Below, piece by piece: positions 19,095-28,645 of a stretch of DNA of 63,718 bases (position 1 is its first letter; each line of letters starts with the position of its first letter). Made by a program: the position numbers and the translations under genes. This DNA comes from an uncultured Aquimarina sp. (GTDB lineage Bacteria; Bacteroidota; Bacteroidia; Flavobacteriales; Flavobacteriaceae), in contig CANMLS010000035.1 of the NCBI GenBank assembly GCA_947498785.1, forward strand, positions 1 through 63,718, written 5' to 3'. Under the pieces are notes generated by a model. The model made no database searches, was not told the origin of the DNA, and worked only from the letters and a program-made list of their open reading frames with translations.

Positions 19095-19607
19095 ATGAGT
19101 AAGATCATAGTATTTCTTTTATTGATGACATCAGTTCCATTAACTTCTTCCTTTACAGCAGTACACAAGTTCTATGTTAGTGTTACTCAAGTCGAATACA
19201 ATAATGAAAAGAATTCATTACAAGTGATCACAAGCATTTTTATTGATGATATAGAGGATCTCATTCATGAAAGATATGATGCATCAGTTATTTTGGGTGT
19301 GGATAAAGAAGATCCACACGTAAATAAATATTTAGAAACATATCTTCGTAAGAAATTAACTTTTGTAGTAAACCAAAAAGAGGTATCCTTTACTTATCTG
19401 GGTAAAGAATATGAAGATGATCTTATCATTTGTTACTTAGAAATAGAAAATATTACTTCTCTAGAAACCATTAAAATAACAAATCAAGTCCTGATGGATC
19501 TTTTTGAAGAACAACAAAATATTGTTCATGTTAAAAAGGGAAATAAGAGAAAAAGTCTTATTCTTGAAAAAGAAAGAGAAATCGGGATGTTAAAATTTGG
19601 TAAATAA
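19095..19607 (+). CDS. DUF6702 family secreted protein
   Basis: 170 residues with an N-terminal signal sequence. After cleavage it begins with HKFYVSVTQVEYN, the opening I associate with DUF6702 proteins of Bacteroidota. These are often encoded beside M1 peptidases, as here (63 nt upstream of the peptidase). HKFY, LQVITSIFIDDIE and the later LGKEYEDD are the conserved-looking parts. It is presumably periplasmic or outer-membrane associated, and its function is not known. Confidence 0.7.
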   Translation: MSKIIVFLLLMTSVPLTSSFTAVHKFYVSVTQVEYNNEKNSLQVITSIFIDDIEDLIHERYDASVILGVDKEDPHVNKYLETYLRKKLTFVVNQKEVSFTYLGKEYEDDLIICYLEIENITSLETIKITNQVLMDLFEEQQNIVHVKKGNKRKSLILEKEREIGMLKFGK

Positions 19608-19670
19608 ATCATTAAACTTTTAAAAAACAATTACTTTGCAAATTGTAACATATAACTCAAAATCATTATA

Positions 19671-21983
19671 ATGAAAAAGATACTTTTAGTCCTTTCAGTG
19701 ACTTTTTGGATATCGGGTATGTCATATGCCCAAAATCAAGAAGAGACTAAAAATGTTCGTGAATTAGGACATACTAACGAGAACAAATTTAAACAGATGT
19801 ACGATGAGTTTGCTACGCCAAATATGTACAGAACAGCTTCGGGAGCTCCTGGTTCTGCATATTATCAGCAGCAAGCAGATTATAAAATGGATATCGAGCT
19901 TGATGATAAAAGTAAGAAACTTTCTGGTAAAGAAACCATCACATATACCAATAATTCCCCTGATCATTTAGAATTTCTTTGGGTACAATTAGATCAGAAT
20001 ATGAGAGCCAAAGACTCTAAGACACCTTTAATTAGTAGTAGTGGAGTTGATCCTGCGAGTTCACAAAGTGGTTTTGCAACCAAATATTATGCAGAACCTT
20101 TTGATGGAGGGTTTAATATTACCTCAGTAAAAGATGTAAATGGTAATCCACTTGAATATACGATTAATCGTACTATGATGCGAGTAGAAATGCCCAAACA
20201 TTTAGCCCCTGGTAACAAATTTGTTTTTTCAATTGATTGGTGGTATAATATCAATGATCATGTTAATGGAAGAGGAAGATCAGGTTATGAAGAGTTTGAA
20301 GATGGAAACAGAGCATATGTGATTGCTCAGTTTTATCCCAGAATGGCAGTCTATAATGATGTCGAAGGATGGCAAAATCATCAGTTTTGGGGAAGAGGAG
20401 AATTTGCATTACCATTTGGTGATTTTGAAGTAAATATTACTGTTCCTGCAGATCATATTTTGGATGGAACAGGAGTATTGGTAAATAGAAAAGAGGTTTT
20501 CACAAAAGATATGATGAATCGCTATGAAAAGGCAAAAAAATCATACAATAAACCTGTAGTTATTGTAACTCAAAAAGAGGCAATAGCAAAAGAGAAAACA
20601 TTCTCAGAAAAGAAAAAAACCTGGAAGTTGAAAGCAGAAAACGTTCGCGATTTTGGATTTGCTACTTCCAGACGATTTATATGGGATATGATGGCTGTCA
20701 AAATTGGAGGTAAAGATATTATGGCCGTTTCGATGTATCCTAAAGAAGGAAACCCTTTATGGGAAGAATGGTCAACAAAAGTAGTAGCCAGTACATTAAA
20801 ATCATATAGCCGTATGACTTTTGATTACCCTTACCATAAAGCAATTTCTGTACATGCAAAGAATCAAGGTATGGAATATCCAATGATTTGCTGGAATTAT
20901 GGAAGACCTGACAAAAATGGAAACTATAGTGATCGAACAAAATATGGAATGATGAGTGTGATTATACACGAAGTTGGACATAACTTTTTTCCTATGATTG
21001 TAAACAGTGACGAGCGTCAGTGGACATGGATGGACGAAGGACTTAATACTTTTGTGCAATATGTAGCAGAACAAGATTTTGGAGAATGGTATCCTGAAGC
21101 ATTAGGTTCAGACAAAAAATATCCTTCTCGTAGAGGACCAGCACAAAAAATCATACCATATATGAGCGGAAATCAAAATCGACTTTCACCTATAATGTCT
21201 CAGTCCAATAATATACATCAGTTTGGTCCAAATGCATATGCAAAACCAGCTACAGGGTTAAATATATTGAGAGAAACAGTAATGGGAAGAGATCTTTTTG
21301 ATTATTCATTTAGAACCTATTCTCAGCGATGGATGTTTAAACATCCAACACCAGAAGACTTTTTTAGAACAATGGAAGATGCGTCAGCAGTAGATTTAGA
21401 TTGGTTTTGGAGAGGATGGTTTTATACAACAGATTATACAGATATAGGAGTAAAAGATGTAAAGAAATTTGTGGTTTCTAAAGTACCTACATTAGAATCA
21501 CAAAAATTTGCTGCAACCAGTGGTAGCTTAAGATTTGCAGGTCCTTCAGATCTTGTTGTTATGGTTGAAGAAGGAAGTAGTGATTATAAAAGAATCAAAG
21601 GAAACGGAGGAATCATTGAAGATCCAGTTGCATTAAAACAATATGTAATGGATAATTTCTCTCCAGAAGAACGTAAGAATCTGAAAAACCCTAAGTTTTT
21701 CTATGAAGTTACTTTTGAAAAACCAGGTGGACTTGTTATGCCATTAATTGTAGAGTATACCTACAAGGATGGAACAATGGAAACAATTACTTATCCGGCA
21801 GAAATATGGAGAAAGAATGATAGCGTGGTAAAAAGAGCCATAGCTTCAGAAAAAGAAATTTCTAAAATTGTAGTGGATCCAAAGCAAGAAACAGCTGATA
21901 TAGATACTTCTAATAATAGCTGGCCACAAAGGAATAAGCTAGGAAAGTTTGAACAATTTAAAAATAAAGTAAAAGGGCAATAA
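19671..21983 (+). CDS. Secreted M1-family metallopeptidase
   Basis: 770 residues with a signal peptide ending at SYAQ. The gluzincin motif HEVGH lies at 433-437, and the third zinc ligand Glu456 in WMDEGL follows 18 residues later, the exact M1 spacing. The substrate-anchoring sequence upstream reads MEYPMICW near 401-408. The protein is therefore a probable exported aminopeptidase-like enzyme with a C-terminal beta domain. It follows the DUF6702 gene on the same strand and ends in a clear terminator. Active-site residues look complete. Confidence 0.9.
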   Translation: MKKILLVLSVTFWISGMSYAQNQEETKNVRELGHTNENKFKQMYDEFATPNMYRTASGAPGSAYYQQQADYKMDIELDDKSKKLSGKETITYTNNSPDHLEFLWVQLDQNMRAKDSKTPLISSSGVDPASSQSGFATKYYAEPFDGGFNITSVKDVNGNPLEYTINRTMMRVEMPKHLAPGNKFVFSIDWWYNINDHVNGRGRSGYEEFEDGNRAYVIAQFYPRMAVYNDVEGWQNHQFWGRGEFALPFGDFEVNITVPADHILDGTGVLVNRKEVFTKDMMNRYEKAKKSYNKPVVIVTQKEAIAKEKTFSEKKKTWKLKAENVRDFGFATSRRFIWDMMAVKIGGKDIMAVSMYPKEGNPLWEEWSTKVVASTLKSYSRMTFDYPYHKAISVHAKNQGMEYPMICWNYGRPDKNGNYSDRTKYGMMSVIIHEVGHNFFPMIVNSDERQWTWMDEGLNTFVQYVAEQDFGEWYPEALGSDKKYPSRRGPAQKIIPYMSGNQNRLSPIMSQSNNIHQFGPNAYAKPATGLNILRETVMGRDLFDYSFRTYSQRWMFKHPTPEDFFRTMEDASAVDLDWFWRGWFYTTDYTDIGVKDVKKFVVSKVPTLESQKFAATSGSLRFAGPSDLVVMVEEGSSDYKRIKGNGGIIEDPVALKQYVMDNFSPEERKNLKNPKFFYEVTFEKPGGLVMPLIVEYTYKDGTMETITYPAEIWRKNDSVVKRAIASEKEISKIVVDPKQETADIDTSNNSWPQRNKLGKFEQFKNKVKGQ

Positions 21984-22005
21984 ACTTATTTTACTGATCC
22001 ATACA

Positions 22006-22044
22006 AAAAGCCATCTCTGAAGTCTTTAGAGATGGCTTTTTTTT
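22006..22044 (+). terminator. Intrinsic terminator after the M1 peptidase gene
   Basis: A 10-bp stem AGCCATCTCT/AGAGATGGCT (22009-22018 with 22028-22037) is followed by eight Ts, 22 nt after the stop codon. Confidence 0.85.
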
Positions 22045-22072
22045 ACACAATATTGCCTATATTTGCATTGTT

Positions 22073-22366
22073 ATGACAGTATTACCTTTATTTATTAGTG
22101 GAACCGAAATAGCCTTTATTATTTTTATAGTAGTAATGGTCTTTGGAGCAGATAAAATCCCAGAAATAGCTCGAGGTTTAGGTAAGGGAATGCGTGTTGT
22201 TAAAGATGCTACAAATGATATTAAGACCGAGATTACTAAGAGTGCAGAAAAACAGGGTCTTGATACAGATATCACATCATCTATTACCACCGATATCAAA
22301 AAAGAAATTGATAAAGTAAAAGATGATATCGATGATATTACAGGTCCAATAAAACGGCAGCGTTAG
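22073..22366 (+). CDS. tatA: Twin-arginine translocase subunit TatA/TatE
   Basis: 97 residues. One N-terminal membrane helix (residues about 8-24) runs into FGADKIPEIARGLGKGM, the amphipathic helix signature of TatA. A charged, helical tail rich in Lys and Asp (DIKKEIDKVKDDIDDI) follows. TatA forms the pore of the twin-arginine pathway that exports folded proteins. It stands alone here; no tatC is in the window. The upstream terminator means it has its own promoter. Confidence 0.93.
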   Translation: MTVLPLFISGTEIAFIIFIVVMVFGADKIPEIARGLGKGMRVVKDATNDIKTEITKSAEKQGLDTDITSSITTDIKKEIDKVKDDIDDITGPIKRQR

Positions 22367-22692
22367 ATCAAAACCTTCTAAGAATCTATATTTTTATTTA
22401 ATTCTACTTGTGTATTGTCATAAATATTCAAAAAATCAAATATTTTTTTGAATATACTTCATTCTTCTTCTCGGTACTTTCAAACGCCTATAAATGTTGA
22501 ATTTTCTAGCAGAATTGTTAATTGTTTTAGCCCTATGCAAGCATAATACAAGATGTTTTTATTATGTATGTGATAATTTATTGGTTAATTAATTGTGTAT
22601 TATTTAATATATTAGATATATAAATGATAATTATATATATTTTTTTGCAAATTATATATTTTTAATACACAAACTCTTAAACTTATTCTAAA
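22367..22692. other. Intergenic region before the subtilisin-like gene
   Basis: 326 bases, strongly AT-rich toward the right end. I see no open frame with coding character and no clear promoter consensus. Confidence 0.4.
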
Positions 22693-24192
22693 ATGAAAAA
22701 AACTATACTATTAGTATTAGGGTTAATTTTTATATACTCATGCTCTAATGAAAATTCTAGTGAAATTCTAGATTCTGATTCAACTTCACAAGGATCTCAA
22801 AAATTATTATCCATAAAAGAGATCAATGCATATATGGAAAGTGAACTAAAACAAAACGGTGATATCATTTGGAAAGATGCACCTGCCAATGTACTTCTAA
22901 GTGCCATAACATTAGGAGGTAATATTGCAAGTGTAGGATACGGAAATGAGGAAGAAAGCTTTTCTGATAAAAGACCTGAGCGTTTAAATAATGCTAGAAC
23001 CAAGATATATGATGTAGTTGGGGCTATAGAAGGTGCTAAACAATCAAATGTTATTTTGTCTGCTGATGAAATACTTAATGTTACCGAGGTAAAAGTTACC
23101 AGTTTAAAAACCATAGAAGCATTACAAGCTATGGATAATGTAAGGTATATAGATCCAATAGGTTATGGCTTTTATTTGGAAAAAGAAACATCTAACCAAC
23201 AAAAATCAGCGGGATGCGATCAAAACGGACAAACAATTAATAGTGGTGATTATAGAGTGATTTCCCCCAATGCAAGATTACCTTGGAACTATGATGTTCA
23301 TAAAATTCTGCAAGCTTGGAATTTAAGCACAGGATCTGGCATTACTGTAGGTTTGATTGATACTGGAATTTCTGCAAACCAGAATTTACTTGGTAGTGGG
23401 TTTAATGACGGGGTTTCAAATGGAAGAAGTGTGCAGCGTTTTGGAACCTTTATTGACTCACCGTGGTGGTGGTCTAATAATGTTGATGGTCCAAATGATA
23501 AATGTGGTCATGGTACCCAAATGGCATCTGCGATTGCATCACCTCGTAACAATGATTTCATGCCTGTGGGGGTCGCATATAACTGTAACCTTGTGGCTTA
23601 CAGAGGTACAGAAGATGTGGTTTTAAATGATTATCATGAGCGCAAAGGAGTTAGTAATGCTTTAAAGGATTTGGGAAATAGAGGAGATGTTAAAATCATT
23701 TCTATATCTGTAGGATATCCTTGGTCTATAGGTAATGTAAAAGATGCTGTACGATATGCATATTCTAGAGGTAAAATGATCGTTGCTGCAGGAGGAACTT
23801 CTACTACATTTACGAATTGGTATGGAGTTATATTTCCGGCAAGTATGTCTGAAGCTATAGCTGTAACTGGAATTAAAGATAATGGGTATAACCGTTGCAA
23901 TATTTGTCATGACGGACGCAAAATCGATTTTACTATTGTGATGCAAAGGGCGAGCAATTCTAATAGAAATGTACCTACTCTTGGTTTTAACACAGGAACA
24001 CAAGCATATGTAGGAGGTTCTTCTGTAGCAACAGCTATGACAACAGGTATTGCTGCTTTAGTATGGGCACGTAATCCAAATATGACTAGGGAGCAAGTGT
24101 TGGATAAACTAAAAAGAGCAGGAGAGTTTTATCCTAATCGTAATAGTAAATTTGGTTATGGTAATATAAATGCACTTAAAGCAGTACAATAA
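22693..24192 (+). CDS. Subtilisin-like serine protease lipoprotein (family S8)
   Basis: 499 residues. The lipobox IYSC places the lipidated Cys at residue 17. A propeptide-like region of about 150 residues precedes the catalytic domain. The triad is complete: Asp223 in GLIDTG, His273 in CGHGTQMA and Ser444 in GGSSVATAM. The Ser motif has GSSVA where the usual is GTSMA. As a lipoprotein it is probably anchored in the outer membrane and acts outside the inner membrane. The gene stands alone with a long upstream spacer and a terminator behind it. Confidence 0.92.
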   Translation: MKKTILLVLGLIFIYSCSNENSSEILDSDSTSQGSQKLLSIKEINAYMESELKQNGDIIWKDAPANVLLSAITLGGNIASVGYGNEEESFSDKRPERLNNARTKIYDVVGAIEGAKQSNVILSADEILNVTEVKVTSLKTIEALQAMDNVRYIDPIGYGFYLEKETSNQQKSAGCDQNGQTINSGDYRVISPNARLPWNYDVHKILQAWNLSTGSGITVGLIDTGISANQNLLGSGFNDGVSNGRSVQRFGTFIDSPWWWSNNVDGPNDKCGHGTQMASAIASPRNNDFMPVGVAYNCNLVAYRGTEDVVLNDYHERKGVSNALKDLGNRGDVKIISISVGYPWSIGNVKDAVRYAYSRGKMIVAAGGTSTTFTNWYGVIFPASMSEAIAVTGIKDNGYNRCNICHDGRKIDFTIVMQRASNSNRNVPTLGFNTGTQAYVGGSSVATAMTTGIAALVWARNPNMTREQVLDKLKRAGEFYPNRNSKFGYGNINALKAVQ

Positions 24193-24210
24193 AGAATAAA
24201 ATCAGGAATA

Positions 24211-24248
24211 AAAAGGTTAGGAGGATATATTCTTTCTAACCTTTTTTT
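24211..24248. terminator. Bidirectional terminator between convergent genes
   Basis: AAAGGTTAG (24212-24220) pairs with CTAACCTTT (24236-24244), with A-runs and T-runs on both flanks. It lies between the subtilisin-like gene and the O-methyltransferase. Confidence 0.75.
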
Positions 24249-24266
24249 ATTAAAATTTCATATATA

Positions 24267-24908
24267 TTATAAAACCCTGCTAATGGTCAATCCATCTCGT
24301 ATGGGAAGTAATACAGTTTCTATTCTGTGATCTTCAACCAAAAGAGTGTTATATTCTAGAAGAGCTTTGGTAGAAAGGTCATCTTCACTCACTTTTTCAA
24401 TAACTTTACCACTCCAAAGAACATTGTCGGATAATATAATACCTCCAGAATTCATTTTACCGATAATTATTTCAAAATAAGTGGGATAATTTGGTTTATC
24501 TGCATCTATAAATACCAAATCAAATTTTATATCCAAGTCAGGGATAATTTTGGAGGCATCACCTATATGTTGATAGATTTGTTTTCCATAGGGAGAAAGA
24601 TCAAAATATTTTCTTTGAAAATCTTCTAATTCTTCATTAATATCAATGGTATGTAATTCTCCGTCTTGTTGAATCCCTTCCATTAGGCATAAAGCAGAAT
24701 ACCCAGTATATGTACCAATTTCTAGTATCTTTTTAGGATGAATAAGTTTTGATAACATACTTAAAACTCTGCCTTGATAAGGTCCGCTTAACATTCTGGG
24801 TTGGAGTATTTTTTGGTACGTCTCTCTGGTAAGCTGTTGTAGTAATTCTGGTTCTTTCTGGGTGTGGTTTACTACATAAGTATCAAGATCCTCTGGAATA
24901 AAATGCAT
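24267..24908 (-). CDS. SAM-dependent O-methyltransferase (caffeoyl-CoA OMT / COMT-like family)
   Basis: 213 residues. The SAM-binding motif ILEIGTYTGYSAL lies at 61-73. TIDINEE near 87 is the acidic strand-2 loop. Two metal-binding sites typical of cation-dependent family-3 enzymes are present: FIDADK (133-138) and LSDNVLWSG (159-167). The length matches the family (about 215). Substrates in this family are catechol-like; the true one here is unknown. It is divergent from kynureninase, so a tryptophan/kynurenine-derived substrate can be imagined but not shown. Confidence 0.88.
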   Translation of the reverse strand: MHFIPEDLDTYVVNHTQKEPELLQQLTRETYQKILQPRMLSGPYQGRVLSMLSKLIHPKKILEIGTYTGYSALCLMEGIQQDGELHTIDINEELEDFQRKYFDLSPYGKQIYQHIGDASKIIPDLDIKFDLVFIDADKPNYPTYFEIIIGKMNSGGIILSDNVLWSGKVIEKVSEDDLSTKALLEYNTLLVEDHRIETVLLPIRDGLTISRVL

Positions 24909-25156
24909 AATTCGAATTTTACCGCAAAGTTATGTTATTCTTCAGTTTTGTAGTTGAACTCATCTTGACTTTTTCATCTGACTGAAAAATTGAGTTTTTT
25001 ACTGATTTTTGCCTTTTTTTTACATTGTTATGAGGTGCAAAGAACACTTCAACAGATTAAGAAAGTTTGTTGATTTAAAGCAGAAGATCCAAGTTTTGAT
25101 ATTATATTAGTTTACCGTTCTTCAATCTTAATTCTAATATGTATTTTTGACTCAAA

Positions 25157-26452
25157 ATGATTACTATGCAGTTCAAAAATACCCGAGAATTTGCTCAACA
25201 ACTTGATCAACAAGATAAGTTAAGAGAATATAGAGATCAGTTTCACTTTCCTAATGTAAACAAGAAGCAGGTAATATATTTTACCGGTAACTCACTTGGA
25301 CTTCAACCTAAAAATACTCAAAAGTATGTTGACGATATTATGAAAGATTGGGCAGATTTGGCAGTAGAAGGACATTTTTATGCAGAGAAACCTTGGTGGG
25401 ATTATCACGAGCGTCTGGCAAAACCTTTAAGTAAAATTGTGGGAGCAAACGAAGCAGAGGTTACAGTAATGAATACCCTAACGGTAAACCTTCATTTACT
25501 AATGGTGTCTTTTTATCAACCCAAAGGAAAACGATATAAAATTATTTGTGAAGAAAAAGCTTTTCCAAGTGATCAATATATGCTCAATAGTCAGGTAAGA
25601 TTTCATGGCTATGATCCCGATGATGCTATTGTAGAGATTAAGAAAAGAGAAGGAGAACATAACTTTAGAACAGAAGATATTCTGCAAACTATAGAAGAAG
25701 TAGGAGAAGAGTGTGCTTTGATTCTAATTGGTGGTGTAAATTACTATACGGGTCAGGTATTTGATATAAAGACCATTACCAAAGCTGGTCATGATATTGG
25801 GGCTTTTGTAGGTTGGGATCTTGCTCATGCTGCAGGAAATATAAAATTAGAATTACATGATTGGGATGTGGATTTTGCAGCTTGGTGTAGTTATAAATAT
25901 ATGAATAGCGGTCCAGGAAATGCCTCTGGATGCTTTGTTCATGAACGTTTTCATAATAAGAAAGATATTCCTCGGTTCGAAGGTTGGTGGGGGACTAGTA
26001 AAGAGAGTCGTTTTCTTATGAAACCAGAATTCGAACCCATGCCAAATGCAGATGCATGGCAATTAAGTAATGCTCCAGTATTGGCATTAGCACCATATTT
26101 GGCTTCTTTAGAATTGTTTGATGAGGTTGGTATGGATATGTTGATTGAAAAACGTAATCTTATTGTATCCTACTTGGAGTTTATTCTAAAAGAAATAGAT
26201 AAAGAAGTTGATAGTACTTTCGAAATTATAACACCTTCGACTCAAGAAGAACGGGCAACACAACTTTCTGTTTTTCTGCATGGTGAAGGGAGAGCATTAT
26301 TTGAATATTTAATGAAGAATGGTGTAATCACAGATTGGCGAGAACCTAATGTAATTCGTTTGACACCAGCACCCTTCTATTGCTCCTATGAGGATATGTT
26401 TGTATTTGGACAAATATTAAAACAAGGAATTCTGGATAAAAAGAATTCATAA
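25157..26452 (+). CDS. kynU: Kynureninase
   Basis: 431 residues, normal for the family. YFTGNSLGLQP near 41 and GWDLAHAAGN near 219 are characteristic. The PLP Lys is K247 in WCSYKYMNSGPG, and RFEGWWG follows. The enzyme cleaves kynurenine or 3-hydroxykynurenine to (3-hydroxy)anthranilate plus alanine. ATG at 25157 is used, but ATG at 25166 (MQFKN) is equally possible. No other kynurenine-pathway gene is visible in this window. Confidence 0.95.
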   Translation: MITMQFKNTREFAQQLDQQDKLREYRDQFHFPNVNKKQVIYFTGNSLGLQPKNTQKYVDDIMKDWADLAVEGHFYAEKPWWDYHERLAKPLSKIVGANEAEVTVMNTLTVNLHLLMVSFYQPKGKRYKIICEEKAFPSDQYMLNSQVRFHGYDPDDAIVEIKKREGEHNFRTEDILQTIEEVGEECALILIGGVNYYTGQVFDIKTITKAGHDIGAFVGWDLAHAAGNIKLELHDWDVDFAAWCSYKYMNSGPGNASGCFVHERFHNKKDIPRFEGWWGTSKESRFLMKPEFEPMPNADAWQLSNAPVLALAPYLASLELFDEVGMDMLIEKRNLIVSYLEFILKEIDKEVDSTFEIITPSTQEERATQLSVFLHGEGRALFEYLMKNGVITDWREPNVIRLTPAPFYCSYEDMFVFGQILKQGILDKKNS

Positions 26453-26463
26453 CCTAACTACTT

Positions 26464-26712
26464 CTATAGTTGATTATAGTATTGTGATGGTGTCATACTC
26501 GAATATTTTCTAAATTGTTTTGAAAAATATGATGGATCATTAAAACCACATTAGTACATCACTTCCGATATTGATGTGTCATGGTGTTCAAAAGTATTCC
26601 TGAGCTTTTTTTACTCTAAACTCATTTAAGAAATCTATAAAATTTCTTTGTGTAATGGTTTTAAACATTCTACAAAAATAATTGGGAGTGAGTCCTAATT
26701 TTTTTGATAATT
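26464..26712 (-). pseudogene. AraC-type regulator remnant (HTH domain, frameshifted and truncated)
   Basis: The minus strand encodes KLGLTPNYFCRMFKT followed by NEFRVKKAQEYF, the first helix-turn-helix of an AraC domain. After a TGA and a frame change it continues with CGFNDPSYFSKQFRK and MTPSQYYNQL, the second HTH and C-terminal end, stopping at 26466-26464. The fragment begins directly after the stop of the lipoprotein gene at 26713, so the sensor part has been lost. It is too broken to be functional. Confidence 0.8.
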
Positions 26713-27441
26713 TTATTCAGTGATAATATCTATTCCAGTGAAATAGAGTGTCCAATTTCCTTCTTTCCTGATATGGGTTTTAGCAATTTTAATCCCATCA
26801 AAATCTTCATAATCTTCCCAAGAAGTTATCAAAGAAGGTTCTGATTTGTTTCCTTCTCTAAAGACCCATTCTTTAATAATAAAATCTCCTTCAAAGTAAA
26901 AATCATAGGCATCACCAGGGGTGTATCCTCCTTTGTCATTATATACGATCGTCAATTTTTGCATTGTAGTATTACTTATAGGAGCTGTTGCTTTTACTTG
27001 ATGTTTTGAGGTAAAACTAGCAGTATCCCAGACCAAGTTATAAGGAGCCAGTAGCCAATATTTATCATTTACAAATTTTTGATCTGCTCTTAAAGACATA
27101 CTATCTAGGTCAGTTCTCTTGTAACTATATGTGTTTTCTGAGAATGTAGCCGTTACCATATCGTTTTTTGGTTTCCAACTCCAGGAACGTTCATAATGAC
27201 TACTATCGCGATCAATATTAAACGTAAATTTTAGTTCTTTTACTTTGTCCCATTTTTGTAAACCATTGGCATAAGCAATTGCTTGTGCTGTTGTAAGAAT
27301 TTTTGCTTTATCACTTTCTTTTACTAGCTCTGGATCTCTTACTTCTATATCATCATCGTCATAAGAATTTTCTTTTTTGACCTCTGTTTTACATGAGAAT
27401 AAAAATAGTGACAATAATGCTAGTACAAATATATTTTTCAT
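26713..27441 (-). CDS. Uncharacterised lipoprotein (DUF6503-like)
   Basis: 242 residues. The lipobox FLFSC gives a lipidated Cys at 17. The mature part has many Trp and Tyr residues (HYERSWSWKPKNDM, DKYWLLAPYNLVWDT, WEDYEDFDGIKI), like LolA/DUF6503-type beta-rich lipid-binding folds, but I cannot confirm the family. It probably sits in the outer or inner membrane facing the periplasm. The stop codon abuts a decayed AraC fragment. A terminator separates it from the upstream cupredoxin-like gene. Confidence 0.7.
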   Translation of the reverse strand: MKNIFVLALLSLFLFSCKTEVKKENSYDDDDIEVRDPELVKESDKAKILTTAQAIAYANGLQKWDKVKELKFTFNIDRDSSHYERSWSWKPKNDMVTATFSENTYSYKRTDLDSMSLRADQKFVNDKYWLLAPYNLVWDTASFTSKHQVKATAPISNTTMQKLTIVYNDKGGYTPGDAYDFYFEGDFIIKEWVFREGNKSEPSLITSWEDYEDFDGIKIAKTHIRKEGNWTLYFTGIDIITE

Positions 27442-27473
27442 TGTGATAGATTTTTGGTAAAAGTATAAAAAGT

Positions 27474-27505
27474 AAAACCTTGCTAATCTAGATTAACAAG
27501 GTTTT
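27474..27505 (-). terminator. Terminator after the cupredoxin-like gene
   Basis: AAAACCTTG (27474-27482) pairs with CAAGGTTTT (27497-27505); the loop region TAATCTAGATTA is itself self-complementary. It lies 25 nt past the stop of the gene at 27531. Confidence 0.65.
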
Positions 27506-27530
27506 AAGTATTTATAAAAAATTATAATGT

Positions 27531-27899
27531 TTACTCTACCACTAACTTGTATTGAGGAGTTTTATTTAAAGGGCAAAAGTATGTGTACGTTCCTTTTTCT
27601 AATTTTACCGTTTTAGAACTTTCAGTTTTACCTTCTGCAACGACTTTGGTCACATATGCTGCCGCAATATGATTTTTGGCATCAGAAACATCTTTTCCTT
27701 CTGGGACTAAAACAAAACCAACATCTGTACCTGCTTGATTATTAGTAATGTTAAAAACATAACTTCCTTCTGATAATTTTACTTCTTTCTGAGTAAATTC
27801 TCCTTTAGTTTGCTCTAAAGCTACCGTTTTTACTTGTTGCGCCTGCGCACTAAAAGTAATTGCTAAAATAAATGTGAATGCTGTGATTAACTTTTTCAT
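27531..27899 (-). CDS. Secreted cupredoxin-domain protein lacking usual copper ligands
   Basis: 122 residues with a clean signal peptide ending at AQAQ. The mature part has the plastocyanin-like pattern: KEVKLSEGSYVFNITNN, then KLEKGTYTYFCPLNKTPQY. In copper proteins the last loop reads Cys-x2-4-His-x2-5-Met. Here Cys is kept in YFCP but no His or Met follows, and the protein has only one other His (NHIAAAY). Copper binding is therefore doubtful. A single gene with its own terminator. Confidence 0.75.
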   Translation of the reverse strand: MKKLITAFTFILAITFSAQAQQVKTVALEQTKGEFTQKEVKLSEGSYVFNITNNQAGTDVGFVLVPEGKDVSDAKNHIAAAYVTKVVAEGKTESSKTVKLEKGTYTYFCPLNKTPQYKLVVE

Positions 27900-28024
27900 G
27901 ATTTTACTTACTTACTTATTTAAATTTAAATTAGATACTGATTTTTAAAATTGTTGACTGGTCCAAAAAAAGGGGTAGTGTCTATATTTCCTCCTTTTTT
28001 TAGAAGTGTCTCATGTGGTTACAC

Positions 28025-28573
28025 CTATACAGAAGTTGTTTCTAGTGGTTGAGCAACTGGAAAATCTACAGGAACCTGAGTTGTACCGTGTATATAGTTC
28101 GATACAGTTTTGTCTCCTACTAGTACGATTATATCAATTAAATTTCCTTTGGTATATCCCGCTGCTAATAAATTATCTATTACATTTTGATCTGCTTTAC
28201 CTCTATTTTCGGTAATATTTTTTGCAAATTTTGCCAGAGCGTCAAGTTTTGCATCAAAAGAAGCTCCTCCTGCTCTAAGTTCTAATATTTGTTCATCTGT
28301 AAAACCATTCATTTTTCCGATGGCAGTATGTGCAGATAAACAGTAAATACAATCATTAACTTGACTTACTGCAAGGTTAACCACTTCTTTTTCTTTGGCA
28401 GAAAGTGATGTCTTTGCATTCGAGAAAGTTAAGTAGTTCTCTAATGCGGTGTCACTATGCGCATAAGTTGCAAATAAATTTGGTACAAACCCTAATCCTT
28501 TATTAAGATTGTCGAATATTGCCTGATTGTTGGCACTTACTTCATCTCTTGTTGGTACATTAAATGTGCTCAT
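28025..28573 (-). CDS. Carboxymuconolactone decarboxylase / AhpD-like protein
   Basis: 182 residues. The redox motif CIYCLSAH gives C75, C78 and H82, the active-site pattern of alkylhydroperoxidase AhpD-like members. The surrounding helical sequence (EKEVVNLAVSQVNDC) matches the family. It probably reduces peroxides or disulphides in the cytosol; the partner is unknown. Its promoter has an operator-like element shared with two other promoters, and an AraC regulator is encoded 1.5 kb upstream. This makes it a likely target of that regulator. Confidence 0.88.
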   Translation of the reverse strand: MSTFNVPTRDEVSANNQAIFDNLNKGLGFVPNLFATYAHSDTALENYLTFSNAKTSLSAKEKEVVNLAVSQVNDCIYCLSAHTAIGKMNGFTDEQILELRAGGASFDAKLDALAKFAKNITENRGKADQNVIDNLLAAGYTKGNLIDIIVLVGDKTVSNYIHGTTQVPVDFPVAQPLETTSV

Positions 28574-28645
28574 ATTTTTTGTGTTTTTTGATCCCGAAAC
28601 TATTTCGGGGTTTATTATTTATTTTGTTATTTTAATTTAACACTG

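Noticed and set aside
20740..21074. Open frames antisense to the M1 peptidase
   Set aside because: Shadow frames of the zinc-binding region; no family features.
23634..24003. Open frames antisense to the subtilisin-like gene
   Set aside because: They lie opposite a complete catalytic domain and have no independent evidence.
27977..27991. Fourth copy of the AraC-linked operator upstream of the cupredoxin-like gene
   Set aside because: Only GTC-N5-TTCC matches; the TTTTTCC half and the 32-bp-spaced CAAAG are missing.
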